From contig NC_051087.1 in the NCBI RefSeq assembly GCF_901709675.1, positions 6,405,001-6,469,000 of the forward strand: 64,000 bases of DNA, written 5' to 3'. Position 1 is the stretch's first letter; each line of letters opens with the position of its first letter. The notes beneath the pieces were generated by a model that was not told the DNA's origin, did no database searches, and worked only from the letters and a program-made list of their open reading frames with translations. This stretch comes from Syngnathus acus. Taxonomy: Eukaryota; Chordata; Actinopteri; Syngnathiformes; Syngnathidae. A program made the position numbers and the translations under genes. Positions 32,001 through 43,700 of the stretch are shown here, in pieces.

Positions 32001-35000
32001 GAAACCCTAACCCTAGCTTTAAAACCTAGTTTGAAACCCTAACTTTGGTTTAAAACCCTAGTCGAAAACCCTGAGCCTAGTTTGAAACCCTAATTAGCGA
32101 TGGCAAAACTCCTTGGAAACCCTAGTCGGAAACCCTAACCCTAGTTTTGAAAGCCTAGTTAGAAACCCTAACCCTAACTCTAGTTTTGAAAGCCTAGTTA
32201 GTAACCCTAACCCTAACCCTAACCCTAGTTTTGAAAGCCTAGTTAGAAACCCTAACCCCAACCCTAACCCTAACTTTGGAAACCCTAGTCGAAAACCCTA
32301 ACCCTAGTTTTGAAAGCCTAGTTAGAAACCCCAATCTTAGAAACCCTAAAAGTAGTTTGAAACCCTCGTTGGAAACCCTAACCCTAGCTTTAAAACCTAG
32401 TTTGAAACCCTAACTCTGGTTTAAAACCCTAGTCGGAAACCCTGAGCCTAGTTTGAAACCCTAATTAGCGATGGCAAAACTCCTTGGAAACCCTAGTCGG
32501 AAACCCTAACCCTAACTCTAGTTTTGAAAGCCTAGTTAGTAACCCTAACCCTAACCCTAACTCTAACCCTAACCCTAACCCTAGTTTTGAAAGCCTAGTT
32601 AGAAACCCTAACCCCAACCCTAACCCTAACTTTGGAAACCCTAGTCGAAAACCCTAACCCTAGTTTTGAAAGCCTAGTTAGAAACCCCAATCTTAGAAAC
32701 CCTAAAAGTAGTTTGAAACCCTCGTTGGAAACCCTAACCCTAGCTTTAAAACCTAGTTTGAAACCCTAACTTTGGTTTAAAACCCTAGTCGGAAACCCTG
32801 AGCCTAGTTTGAAACCCTAATTAGCGATGGCAAAACTCCTTGGAAACCCTAGTCGGAAACCCTAACCCTAGTTTTGAAAGCCTAGTTAGAAACCCTAACC
32901 CTAACTCTAGTTTTGAAAGCCTAGTTAGTAACCCTAACCCTAACTCTAACCCTAACTCTAACCCTAACTCTAAGTCTAACCCTAACCCTAGTTTTGAAAG
33001 CCTAGTTAGAAACCCTAACCCCAACCCTAATCCTAACCCTAACTTCGGAAACCCTAGTCGAAAACCCTAACCCTAGTTTTGAAAGCCTAGTTAGAAACCC
33101 TAATCTTAGAAACCCTAAAAGTAGTTTGAAAGCCTCGTTGGAAACCTTAAGCCTAGCTTTAAAACCTAGTTTGTAACCCTAACCTTGGTTTAAAACCCTA
33201 GTCGGAAACCCTAACCCTAGTTTGAAACCCTAATTAGCAATGGCAAAACTCCTTGGAAACCCTGGTCGGAAACCCTAACCCTAGTTTTGAAAGCCTAGTT
33301 AGAAACCCTATTCTTAGAAACCCTAAAAGTAGTTTGAAACTAGGGGTGTAACGATTCATCGATACACATCGATTAATCGATATAATGCTCTACGATTTGT
33401 TGGCATCGATGCTAAACGTAAACATCGATCTATATCGCCCGTTTTTGACCTCGGACATTAGCCGCGACTTTATTTTGAAATCCAGTTCATTGTTGCTTGC
33501 TTCCTCTTTCCGGGAGCATTGCGCGGCGTGTTGTGTTGTGAGCAGAGCAGGCACGTGAAAGGGGAGCCGACAACTACGCGGCTCCTGGGCTGGTGCTATG
33601 GCTAGTGTCTGTCCAAGAAGACGAGGAAATTCGCTCCCCTTTGGGCTTCAAGTCATTCGTTTGGAAGCACTTTGTAATTTCCTAAATAAAGAGTTTGCAG
33701 TACCTTGTTGATTTTGCGTATGAATTGTTATAAATCAGGATATTGTTCTATATCGATCGTAGAGCTCTATATCGTGATGTATCGTGAATGAATCACAGCA
33801 GGCTTTATGATATCGGCAAATATCGTATCGTGGATCTTTGTATCGATATGATATCGTATCGTTACAAAACCTGCGATTTACACCCCTACTTGCGACCCTT
33901 TTGAGGATAAGTGGAGTGTGATGTTATCTGTGCTGTGATTGTAAAATCACGACGAAAGAATCTAGAAAACATTGGATTAGACGAACAACATTGATTTGCA
34001 TGTCATGTCTCTGTTTCTGAATTGCAATCATCCCTCAAGGTAAGATTTTTTTAAATCACTTTGTGCTGGGGCCACTAAATTTAAAAACACTCACATCAAT
34101 TAAATGCCATCCTGGGAGCCGTGATGGTTGATGATTCACCTTGTGGCAATACTTCATTGCTTATCTGCGACCCACACACATCCGTCCGTCTCATCACGCA
34201 GGACGTCCAACAGCACTGCCACGCTGTCTTCATGTATGTCGATGGAGCCGTGCGCGTGTCCCGAGGAGGGCTTATTCACCGCTCTGTCCCATGCTGACAT
34301 CACCTTCCGCAAGATGGAGGGCTACTTGAGGAGTCGACAGTTGTGTGATGTGACGCTGGTGGCTGGAGACAGACAGATACCCGCGCACAGGTAGCACAAA
34401 GAGGGAATAGCACAGAAAGAGAACACGCACTGAAATATAAATGTAGAAATATAATGTAGACACTATATTATATTTTATCATTAGGAAATAATTTCATCTA
34501 AAGAACTTCTACATACATCTTAACTAAATGAATATATTTAAATTAGCTGTAGCACTGACCTTTTTATTTTAAAAAAAATATTACAAATAGTAGGTGTAGT
34601 CAAAAAATGAAAAACAAAAATATAATAAAGAATAAAATAAAAATTTTAAAAAATGATATCAACCAGATTTGGACATAGGAGGTATCCACCTGACAGTCCT
34701 TGGATGCAGTCGCACCATGCCTCTACTCTCATCCATTCACATTCTGACACTTTCACAGGCAGTCGGAAATTGCTAGTGTACACCCCTCCCTCTGGAAAAA
34801 AAAAAAAATCACTCGAGGTGGGAATGCTCGCAATAATATATTGGGGCGACCCTGCTACTGACTGTGTCATGTGGATTCTTGTTCGACTTCTATAAATTCA
34901 AACTGTCTGTGAGGCAGTGAATGTGTCTAAGTGTGATTTGTGATCGGATGAGTCAGTGTAGGGCTGGGGAGGACGGTGCAGGGCAAAGAGTAGCAAAATG

Positions 35001-38000
35001 CTAACTGCATGTTTCTTTATGGGAGGGGGGGGGGCAAAATTACAGCTGACATTCACCGTTATTTTTTAGAGGTTCTTGATCGGTCACCACTCATCTCCAT
35101 TTTATCATCCAAGCAGATGCCACAATGTATTCTCAGCCTTATCTCTGATCCAATCAGGCATTAGGTGAATTTGGTAGATAACGGTTGACGTAAGCATTTC
35201 GACTTTTTATCAGCTAGCCTTTTTTTATGTGGCCACCCAACCACCTGTTTATTTAAACAAGAGGTCCGTGCTACTGGCAAAAGAGGCTAACTGGACATTA
35301 ATTAACTTCAAGCTCTTTGACCTGATGACTAATTTGTTAACGCTGCTATTTTATTGGTACAATAAGATAAATTATCTTCACAATCACAATTGTCATAAAG
35401 TATTAACTTCCGAACAGATCTTCTGTTTTAACATATTAATTTGGCTCTTTCTGGACTGACAATGTAATCTCTGACCTCTCACAGGCTGGTTCTCTCATCT
35501 GTGTCTGACTACTTTGCGGCCATGTTCACCAGCGATGTGCGTGAGGCCAAACAGGATGAGGTGAAGATGGAGGGCGTTGACCCAGATGCATTGTGGACCC
35601 TGGTGCAATATGCGTACACAGGTAGGATTTAAAATTAAAATTGAAATGGTAATTGAATCGTCACCTTTTGTCATGTTTTCTTCAGGACGTCTCGAGTTGA
35701 GGGAGGACACCATTGAGTCTTTGCTGTCCGCCTCTTGTCTGCTGCAGTTGTCTTCTGCTGTTCAGGCTTGTTGTTCCTTCCTCATGAAGCAGCTCCATCC
35801 CTCCAATTGCCTCGGCATTAGCTCCTACGCCAACGCGCAGGGCTGCCACGACCTGCAGAGAGCCGCTCACACCTACACCATGGTGGGTGCCCATTAACTT
35901 CATCTCGACACCGAGAGGAGCTTAAGAGTCAACCCAGGATAATGAATGACATTAATCCCTCACCCTACCCCCAGGAACACTTTGTGGAGGTGATTGGGGC
36001 CCAAGAGTTCATGCTGCTTCCCGTGGATGAGATGGAGAGGTTGCTCATGTCTGATGATATCAACGTTCCGGACGAGGAGACGGTTGTAACCGCTTTGCTG
36101 ACGTGGGTGACTCACGACGTGGCCGCCCGACAACGTCACCTTCCGTCGCTTCTCGCTCACGTCCGACTGCCGTTGCTCCAGCCGCAGGTGAGGGCGGCGT
36201 TGATCTGCCTTCATCTCTCCTCGCACCTCGGATGTATGACATTGCCCCGGTCACAAGTTGCTGTAACATATGATCAGCGGCAAGATGGATGGCAGACAGT
36301 GTAGACTAGGCGACAGCCAGAGAGCTTTTTCACGGGAGCCATGGCCATGTTAAACTGACAAATAGATTGACATTGAGCAACATCAGGACTTGTAAAACGG
36401 CAATAAAATGTAAAATAAATTACTCGCAGATAGATGCGTCATAAATATTCTTTCAGCACCTTATTAGCAGGTTCTAGCCCGGGATTTACTCATCAAGAGG
36501 ATGCAGTTGATCCCCGCTCCTCATTTACATCTTCTCAAGCACACATCTACACAATCTTTGGCATTCGCTGTCGCATCCGTTAGCTGTAAATAGAACAATC
36601 TGCTGCAAGAATGCAATCAACAATCTTCTTTTAATATCAAGAAGCATCAAGGAGGGGATTTCCTTACATCAGGATTATACATAAAATGTGTCGTCATCTA
36701 TCAGGATTGCGTGTCTCCGTCATCCTTTATGACACACACGCAGCTAATGGAAGCTCACCCTAATGTGTCTCTCAGCGAGTGAGCTCAACTGAAGGATTCT
36801 CCCTGGGGTCAGGGTATAAGCTGCTTATCCATTTTGCTCAGCTGCTATATGCGCTGAAAATTGATTTTATTCAGTGTTCAAGGAATTTTGTGTGGTCTGC
36901 TTTAGTTCTTAGCAGACCTGGAGACCAGGCCCATGCTCCGAGACAGCGTGGACTGCCAGCGGCTGTTGATGGAGGGAATGAAGTACCATCTCTTGCCCCA
37001 GTGTCGGCCCCTGCTTCAAAGCCCGCGCACTCGCCCCCGCAAGGCCACTGTTGGGGCCATGTTTGCTGTGGGCGGAATGGACGCTACAAAAGGTAGCAAA
37101 TCACTCACTCATTTTCTTTTTCCTTTTTAAATCTGGCTTTCTGCAGGTGCTACAAGTATTGAGCAATACTGTCTACGGCGGGACAAATGGAAGCAGGTGG
37201 CTACCATGAGCGGTCGGAGGCTTCAATTTGCCGTGGCCGTCCTGGATGGCCGCCTCTATGTGGTGGGGGGGCGAGATGGACTCAAGACCCTCAACACGGT
37301 GGAGTGTTACAACCCTCAGTGCAAGACCTGGAGTGTCATGCCACCCATATCCACACACAGACATGGCCTAGGTGAGGAACCCAAATGAGATTGCATGACT
37401 ACATACATACATTAACCCTTAAGGTAGCCATCCTGTAAGTGTGGAGGTGTCAACATGCTGTAAACTCTGCACGCTAACACCGTACACAATAAAACCATGT
37501 GTGGTTTTAGCGAGTTGCAAATCAGTCTCACGAAAAGCATGTGATGGGCTGTTGCAGGTGTAGCCGTCCTTGAAGGGCCGATGTACGCAGTAGGGGGACA
37601 TGACGGTTGGAGCTATCTCAGCACAGTAGAAAGGTGAGCGAGCGTTTTACACCCCTTGCAACATCTCACGATGAGGAAGGTGCAATTTTATTGCATCTTT
37701 ATCACAGTGGTGTCATAAATATACACATTTAGGTTCTTTCTGAGACTTGGTGGGTTAGTGGGACTACTATTGTGTGTCTCAGTATTGCCCTAAAATGTTT
37801 AGCTATATTTTCACATTAGAAAATGTTTTGGTGACTACACTGTAAACGACCTTCATTATAAGGCAACTCTCAGATGGCAATCTGAATACAAAAACATGTC
37901 TCTTGTATTAGCGCTCATTAGATTGATAGGGTAATTTGTTACTCTTTTATTTAATTTATTAGGTGGGACCCTCAAGCTCGCCAATGGAGCTTTGTTGCCA

Positions 38001-38893
38001 GTATGGCCACACCCAGAAGCACTGTAGGAGTGGCAGTACTCAATAACAAGTAAGTTATTGTGTAAATTGTAAACTATAAGTCACTCTGGAGTTGTCGCCT
38101 TGTTCTAGAAAGCTTGGAGGTCATTGTTGGATCTAAGGATAAGAGCCTTTTTTTCCTTCCCAGATTATATGCAGTCGGAGGTCGTGATGGTTCCTCCTGC
38201 TTGCGTTCAGTGGAGTGTTTTGACCCTCACACCAACAGGTCTCTGCTTTATTTCCCACTTGCTGCTGCTCAGATATTTTTACCCATCTGGTGGTTTCAAG
38301 TTGCTGACCTTGATTTCCAGATGGAACGATTGTGCCCCCATGGCAAAACGGCGAGGCGGTGTGGGCGTGGCCACCTGGCACGGCTTCCTGTACGCCATCG
38401 GCGGTCACGATGCTCCTGCATCATCTCTGGCCTCTCGGCTAAGTGACTGTGTGGAGAGGTAACAAAATATTATATTCATAGCATATCCACAATTTTTCTA
38501 ATAATAATAATAATTATGTGTACAGGTATGATCCTCAGACTGATGTGTGGACAACAGTGGCACCCATGAGTATCAGCAGAGATGCAGTGGGCGTCTGTCT
38601 TCTTGGCGACCGTCTGTATGCTGTCGGGGGCTACGATGGACAAATGTATCTCAATACTGTGGAGGCTTATGACCCTCAGACCAATGAGTGGTCTCAGGTA
38701 CACAAACTGCCACATTTTTTTAGTTGAACTCATGAAAATTAATGTGTCACATTTTTACCTTTAAGTTGTATTGAGAATAAAGGGCATGTTCAGTGCAGCT
38801 ATGATGTGCTGATGATGCAGTTCTTGCATTCACCAGGTGGCGCCGCTGTGTCTGGGCCGGGCTGGAGCGAGTGTAGTGGTGGTCAAAATGTGA
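26008..38893 (+). CDS. klhl5: Kelch-like protein 5 (BTB-BACK-Kelch adaptor)
   Basis: Exons 26008-26576, 34202-34390, 35485-35621, 35686-35882, 35975-36187, 36906-37092, 37147-37371, 37558-37633, 37963-38049, 38164-38238, 38321-38458, 38526-38697 and 38837-38893 give 773 residues (human 755). KLHL5 is a cytoplasmic, actin-associated member of the family that links substrates to Cullin-3 ubiquitin ligase. The N-terminal exon carries the family mark [20 protein letters not shown], then a low-complexity Ser/Gly region. A BTB domain follows ([31 protein letters not shown]), then BACK, then six Kelch repeats with paired glycines ([82 protein letters not shown]). I chose the ATG at 26008 because MSSGS-SRKEF aligns with the human MSGSRKEF. 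The frame stays open upstream to an ATG at 25804. A candidate polyadenylation signal is at 39944-39949. Intron 1 (7.6 kb) holds the composite repeat. Confidence 0.95.
26577..28563. other. klhl5 intron 1, left part
   Basis: Intron sequence with a GCGT-type microsatellite (about 27085-27112) and a 15-G run (27448-27462). The stretch 28000-28460 is less AT-rich and could hold a regulatory element, but I see no exon. The composite repeat starts immediately to the right. Confidence 0.7.
28572..29109 (+). mobile_element. hAT-like non-autonomous element, left copy
   Basis: A 538-bp element with short terminal inverted repeats (TAGGGGTGTAA and its complement) and subterminal ATCGAT-rich sequence. 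Inside are a GC-richer segment, an ATG followed by codons for [10 protein letters not shown] near 28829, and then directly a TCCTAAATAAAGAGT segment near 28901 that looks like a polyadenylation signal. This suggests an internally deleted derivative of a larger transposase gene. It is about 95 percent similar to the right copy by eye. Confidence 0.8.
29110..33340. repeat. Higher-order tandem array of telomere-like CCCTAA blocks
   Basis: The array is built from short monomers of the type AACCCTAGTTTGAAA interspersed with true telomeric hexamers (CCCTAA)n. The anchor GGCAAAACTCCTTGG recurs at 29183, 29388, 29596, 29804, 30193, 30582, 30953, 31336, 31713, 32102, 32473, 32829 and 33242. Spacings are 205, 208, 208, 389, 389, 371, 383, 377, 389, 371, 356 and 413 bases. 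The left units are short and more divergent; the inner ones are long and very similar to each other. The minus strand is G-rich (TTAGGG). Long NPNP-type open frames here are translations of the repeat and not genes. Confidence 0.95.
33341..33888 (+). mobile_element. hAT-like non-autonomous element, right copy
   Basis: A 548-bp copy in the same orientation as the left one, with the same terminal TAGGGGTGT and ACACCCCTA. It differs by point changes and by a small replaced segment near 33605-33645 (TTCGCTCCCC instead of the left copy's sequence). The ATG (MASVC in this copy) near 33598 and the AAATAAAGAG segment are retained. Confidence 0.8.
33897..34201. other. klhl5 intron 1, right remainder
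   Basis: It opens with CCTTTTGAGGATAAGTGG, which resembles the end of a common fish repeat, and otherwise contains ordinary intron sequence up to the acceptor AG at 34200-34201. No exon is visible. Confidence 0.6.
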
Positions 38894-40733
38894 GAACATA
38901 ACACAACTTAGGCCCAGCAAGCTGCAAGGACCAAAGCCAACTAGAAGTGCGAGGGGACTTTTATAATGTGAACAATAATTCCTCATCTCTTCCAGCAGTG
39001 ACAGCCATGATCCAAAGCATTCGACTGGCCTTGTTTGAGTAACACAGCCACTTTCCCCATCTCAACTCCCTATTTTACAGGAAACACACACTTGCACTGT
39101 TCTGCTGACAGATTAGTGAGGGGCTGTCAAAAAAGTTACACTCTTGATTTGTAACAAACATTTTAATGTATTGTTTGGCAAAGAGCTTTCCTCTCTTACG
39201 ACTGACAAAACAACTTCTGATAAAACAACTTCTGACATAATCAGCACAACCTGAGGGAACTATAAAACTCTGCCTGCTGCTGTATTTCTTCTACATTGTA
39301 ACAGCTCACATAAAAAACAAAGTTTCTGTATTGTTATTGAAAAATAAATTGTCAAGAGTGTTTCAGCACAAGCCCTTTTATGTGACCCAAAAAAATACTA
39401 TAATGGATCATGTATTGTTGCCATAGCACTCATGACAAATTAATGCTGAAGCAGTGAAAAGCTGTGATTTTTATTTTTTTTACATGAAACAAAAAATGAT
39501 TTGCCAAGCAATTAGTGACAAAGAAAATAGCATTCAGCATTTTAACCAATCATCCAAGTAAATATGTTTCATATCCTGTATGGCCCCCATATTTTTCCAT
39601 CTATTTTCCAAGTCACACCGCAGGCATCTACTGAATTAAAATGTTCTCCTCATACTACCGCTTAGTTTTTTCAAAATGACATTTTTAACCTAATGTGTTT
39701 CTTTGAACATTACAATTTTGAGTAAAATTGTCACTCAAATAAGAAGAAAATAAACATTTGCTCAAACGACATTTGTTTAATATGTACAAAAATGGTTATT
39801 ATTGCACTATAGTCTGTGATTATTTTTGTACCACGACAGTTGTGATGACTACAGCGACCTTTTTTATACCATATAAGGCACCTCCATCAATGATGTATGT
39901 ACACATGTATGTATGCTTTAATGTGCTCTTGTGGCTTTTATACAATAAAAGTTGAGCAGCAAGTACATACCTTTGGTCTGCCCCTGTGAAATAGTACGGC
40001 ACACAGCATGTTTACGATCCAAGTCTCTTCCATTTGTCAGAAACACTCAGCCATAAAACACAGCAGAGCAGGAGTGTTGCTATTCTTAAGAGGTGTTGGC
40101 AGCATCAGCAGGTTACAGGCTGCAATGGACTTGATGGTTTTTTGCATTAACATTGTGGACTGCTGTAAGCCTGAAATGAAGATGAAGTGTTGTGGTAAAC
40201 TGGACACGAAGTGTGATGGCTAACTTGGCTGTGTTATTTATGGCTGGAGAAGCTTTAACATCAGGCGCCAGTGTCCTTGAATTCAAATTATGCATTTGCA
40301 GCGTATAATGAGGAAACAAAATGAGGCCAACTTGGCTGAAAAGCTGTGACACCGCACTGTCGCTATATCCTGTTTCTATGACATACTGTGGAAATATGAA
40401 ATTATAACCTGTGAATGACTGCTAATGATAACGGGCTTGGATCTTGTTTTGGCCACAAGCTCATTGCTGCCGGAATGAAGACATTTTTTTTGACCACCCT
40501 TAAATTTGGAAAGTTATGGATCCAACAATATTATTAGATCCAACAATATTATTAGTGAGCAGCCAAAGCATTACTGCAATGTTGTTGCACTCTCAAGAAG
40601 CAGTTCCATGATTTGGCGCTCACAGACATGATGAGGTGAACTATCGTGTTTGGGAGGCTTTTACAAATTTAAAAGGGCCAGGAAGTGGTCATAGTCAGGA
40701 TGTAGCTCACAATGCTCTGTTTTAGATCGGCAG
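38894..40733. other. Convergent 3' flanks of klhl5 and rfc1
   Basis: AT-rich DNA holding the probable klhl5 3'UTR, with AATAAA near 39343 and at 39944-39949. A short perfect tandem (ATCCAACAATATTATTAG twice) lies at about 40519-40555. WDR19, which separates KLHL5 and RFC1 in human, is absent: no WD-repeat coding exon fits in these 1.8 kb. Confidence 0.7.
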
Positions 40734-43700
40734 TCACTTTTTAGCCTTGCCCTTGCCTTTGCCTTTGCCCTTGCCCTTTCCAGAATCCTCAGCCTTTTCC
40801 TTCTTGGTGGCTTTGGTCTTCTTTTGCTGTGGGTGGGAAAACAAGCAGACATATAATACTGGTTGGAATCAATTGAACAGTTTACTGTAACTTACTTTGA
40901 TCATAGCATCCACACTGAGGTTGTCCCGCTCATCCTCAGACACTGAGGCGTCCTTCTCAGCATCCTGCACTTCCAGTTCAGTTTCTTCACCCCCACCCCC
41001 GCCACGGCGCCCCTTCTTCACGACTTGCAGGGAGTACGGTGTCAGATGAACTTCCTTGTTGTATGCTCTAGTGAACGCTGCTTTCACCTGAAAGGAAGGA
41101 ACACGTTTTGAGTTTTCTGCTTATTTTGAGGAACAAATCTATTGGTCGACTCTCTTTAGCAGTACATTAATATGAATAGAGCACAGCAGCTTTGTGCGTT
41201 GCAAGGAATTTTTGTATTATGTAGGCATTAAGCTAACACTTCATTCAATAGCATAAGAAAATGTTTCTAAATGTTTGACTGGTAATGAACAGTACATCGA
41301 ATGATTTTAAGCCACAATAATTAACATTATGCACAGTTGCTGCACTTAAGACTTGGGAAACTAAAATTGGGAAACTAAAATTGTACTTCCATAATCATTT
41401 ATTTAAGAAGTATTTCACATAAATAAAAAACTGTGCTTGAATAAGTTTGAAATCACAGTTCTTATAGATTAAATGCAAATGTCGTAAAAAGGTTTAGCAC
41501 AAACCCAAGCTAGACGTCTGGCAACCCTCACTGACCTTGGAGTCCAGTTTGGAGTAGGGGTCAGGTTGTCCGCCCCACGAAGCAATCTCCATCATGCTGT
41601 CCACGTCCTCCCTGACGAGCTGGTAATTGTCCAGCAGCTGCACAGCCTGACCAGCCCCCTCCGCCGCCATCTTCTGTAGGGGGCTGAGCAGGGCTTGTTG
41701 CAGGTAGTAGAGGTAGTCCAGGTTCACCGCCTGTCTGCTGCTCATCGTCCTGCACAGCACAATACATCTTGAGCACCCCGCCAGAGTAATGGACATGTCA
41801 TGTCACGCTTACTTCAAAGACATATGCGTGGCCAGCTCCTGGACGACACGGGAATGTTTGCTTGCCGATGAGTTCTTGCCCAGCCAGCTTGGGAAGGACG
41901 GGAAATGACTCATGTAACCTCTCATGAGTTCACCTGGGATTACACTGGCGTAGATGGCCTAGGAGCAAACACACATTGATCGTGATCATCATTACCTGGT
42001 TACGGTCTAGAAAGAGTTTAAAACTTGTTCATTTTTATTTTAGTTTACTCACAACAATTTTCTTTTTTTTAAGAGTACAAACAAAATAAAAAAATAATTT
42101 TGTACTCTGTCACGAGCTGCATCTTGACCATGATGCACTTCCTAATTTCAATCGCTGAAATTATGTGCAGACTAAAAACTACAGTAAATTATGCTGAGTG
42201 GTGGATTTTTCTTAATTGAAAACCATGTGGTACCTGCGTGGGTAGCAAAGACCAGTTCTGCCCTGAGCGGATGCGACGGTCCACCAGGTCTCCGTCACTG
42301 ATAGAGTCGGCAGCCTTGCTGAGTAGCACGAGGTGGGCCTTTGCATCGCCGCTAAAAAGTGCACAGCTTTGTCAATTGCGGCTAACATTTGAGAGTTCCA
42401 TGTGTTGAAGCGGACAGAGCAGGCGGCCTCTCTCACCCAGCGGCGGCAGGCCGAACGTGTAAGTAATTCTCCTGGACAAAGAGGGGCGCTAGCGAGTAGT
42501 CGTGGAAGAAGAGATCCGACTTGTCAATGAGGCTCATGTGGGCCGTTTCCTCGCCGATGGCGAACACCTTCCGGCAGACGTCAAATGGTCCTAACTTCAT
42601 GTCCTTGCGAGCGGCGGCGGCGTCAGTCTTGCACTGGTCATAAGTCATCACCTTGTCTTTTGCTGACCACATGCTGAGGTTATGGATCACCTGAGGAAAA
42701 TGCAGCCAGCTCACGTTTAGCTGCGAATAACATTTTTTTTTACATAATGTGATTGTATTTCTTTTAAACCTGTCTGATGTCTTGATTGGAGGCCAAGATA
42801 ATTTCATTAAGTGCCGGAGGCGGAATCTTGATGCCTTCCTTGTAAGCAATGGACATCATCGCTGCCTGAAAAGAGGAAGGAGTCAGGGGGGTTGGGCAGG
42901 TACAGATGCAGATTAGACCAAAATTCAAAGGGTAAGACAATTTAGAAATAAAATATAAAAAAAATCCACCTACACTCAAAAAAAAAAAAACCTGAATATT
43001 TTTGCAAGGACTACACAGACACGTCAAAACAACCCTAGGTCACTTAAATCAGTGATTCCAAAGCACTAGTGAGTCAAGGAATCTAATTTAAAATCTCATG
43101 GCACAAGTTTTTTCTTCTTAAATTTCCGTGTGTCTGTGTGCCCTGCGATTGGCTGGCAACCAGTTCAGGGTCTCCCCTGCCTACTGCACAAAGTCAGCTG
43201 AGATAGACTCCAGCATACCCGCGACCCTTGTGAGAAGCGTGTGTACTATCTGGGCCTGTTTAGTATTCTGGTGTACATATTTTTGCAACAGGTAGAAACA
43301 CAGGTTTTATGGATGCACCTTATGCCACCTAGTGGAAGAGCATCAAATTGTTACTATGTCACTAGTAGAGATTTGTACCAAGATACAAAGATTTAAGCCA
43401 CAATTAAATGGCAGATATCATATCTTCAAGGGTTGTCCTGTCCACTATTCTCTCAAAGCCCCTGCCACAACTCTGATACAAACTCGGAAGCCTGCAAGAT
43501 GTGTTCTCACCTTGATCTGCTCCAAGCGCGGTCTCTGGAAGCGCAGATCAAAGCAGTAATTGGCCAATGATCTGATCTTCTGGTGGTTCCGATCGTTGCA
43601 CATGCAGATAATGGGAATCTTGGAATTTTTGATGAGGCCGATCAATTCCTGCCAGACGACACAAATGCTTGTCAGTATCTGGAGCCTGGGAAAAGGTCAT

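Larger units (their letters stand above)
28564..33896. mobile_element. Composite hAT-like transposon carrying a telomere-like repeat array
   Basis: Two related hAT-like elements (28572-29109 and 33341-33888) stand in the same orientation at the two ends of a 4.2 kb tandem array. The outermost ends, TAGGGGTGT at left and ACACCCCTA at right, are flanked by identical 8-bp sequences CTTGCGAC at 28564-28571 and 33889-33896. An 8-bp duplication is the target-site length of hAT transposases. The inner flanks (GTTTGTAA after the left copy, TTTGAAAC before the right copy) do not match the outer flanks or each other. Seen: the matching outer duplication and both copies. Inferred: the outer ends were mobilised together, so array and both elements form one insertion. 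Alternative: recombination between hAT copies after a simple insertion. Confidence 0.7.

Noticed and set aside
29815-33070. A family of repeated open frames with NPNPN and SFESLV motifs, resembling a repetitive surface antigen
   Set aside because: They are translations of CCCTAA-type repeats (AACCCT gives Asn-Pro), restart at the same place in each unit, have stop codons between units, lie within a klhl5 intron and are equally open in a second frame.
29110-33340. A real telomere or chromosome end inside the window
   Set aside because: The hexamers are interrupted by other monomers, the array is bounded on both sides by hAT copies, and single-copy klhl5 exons follow on the right.
41561-41776. 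A 71-residue minus-strand open frame overlapping rfc1
   Set aside because: It is the shadow of the rfc1 exon at 41536-41749 in another frame.
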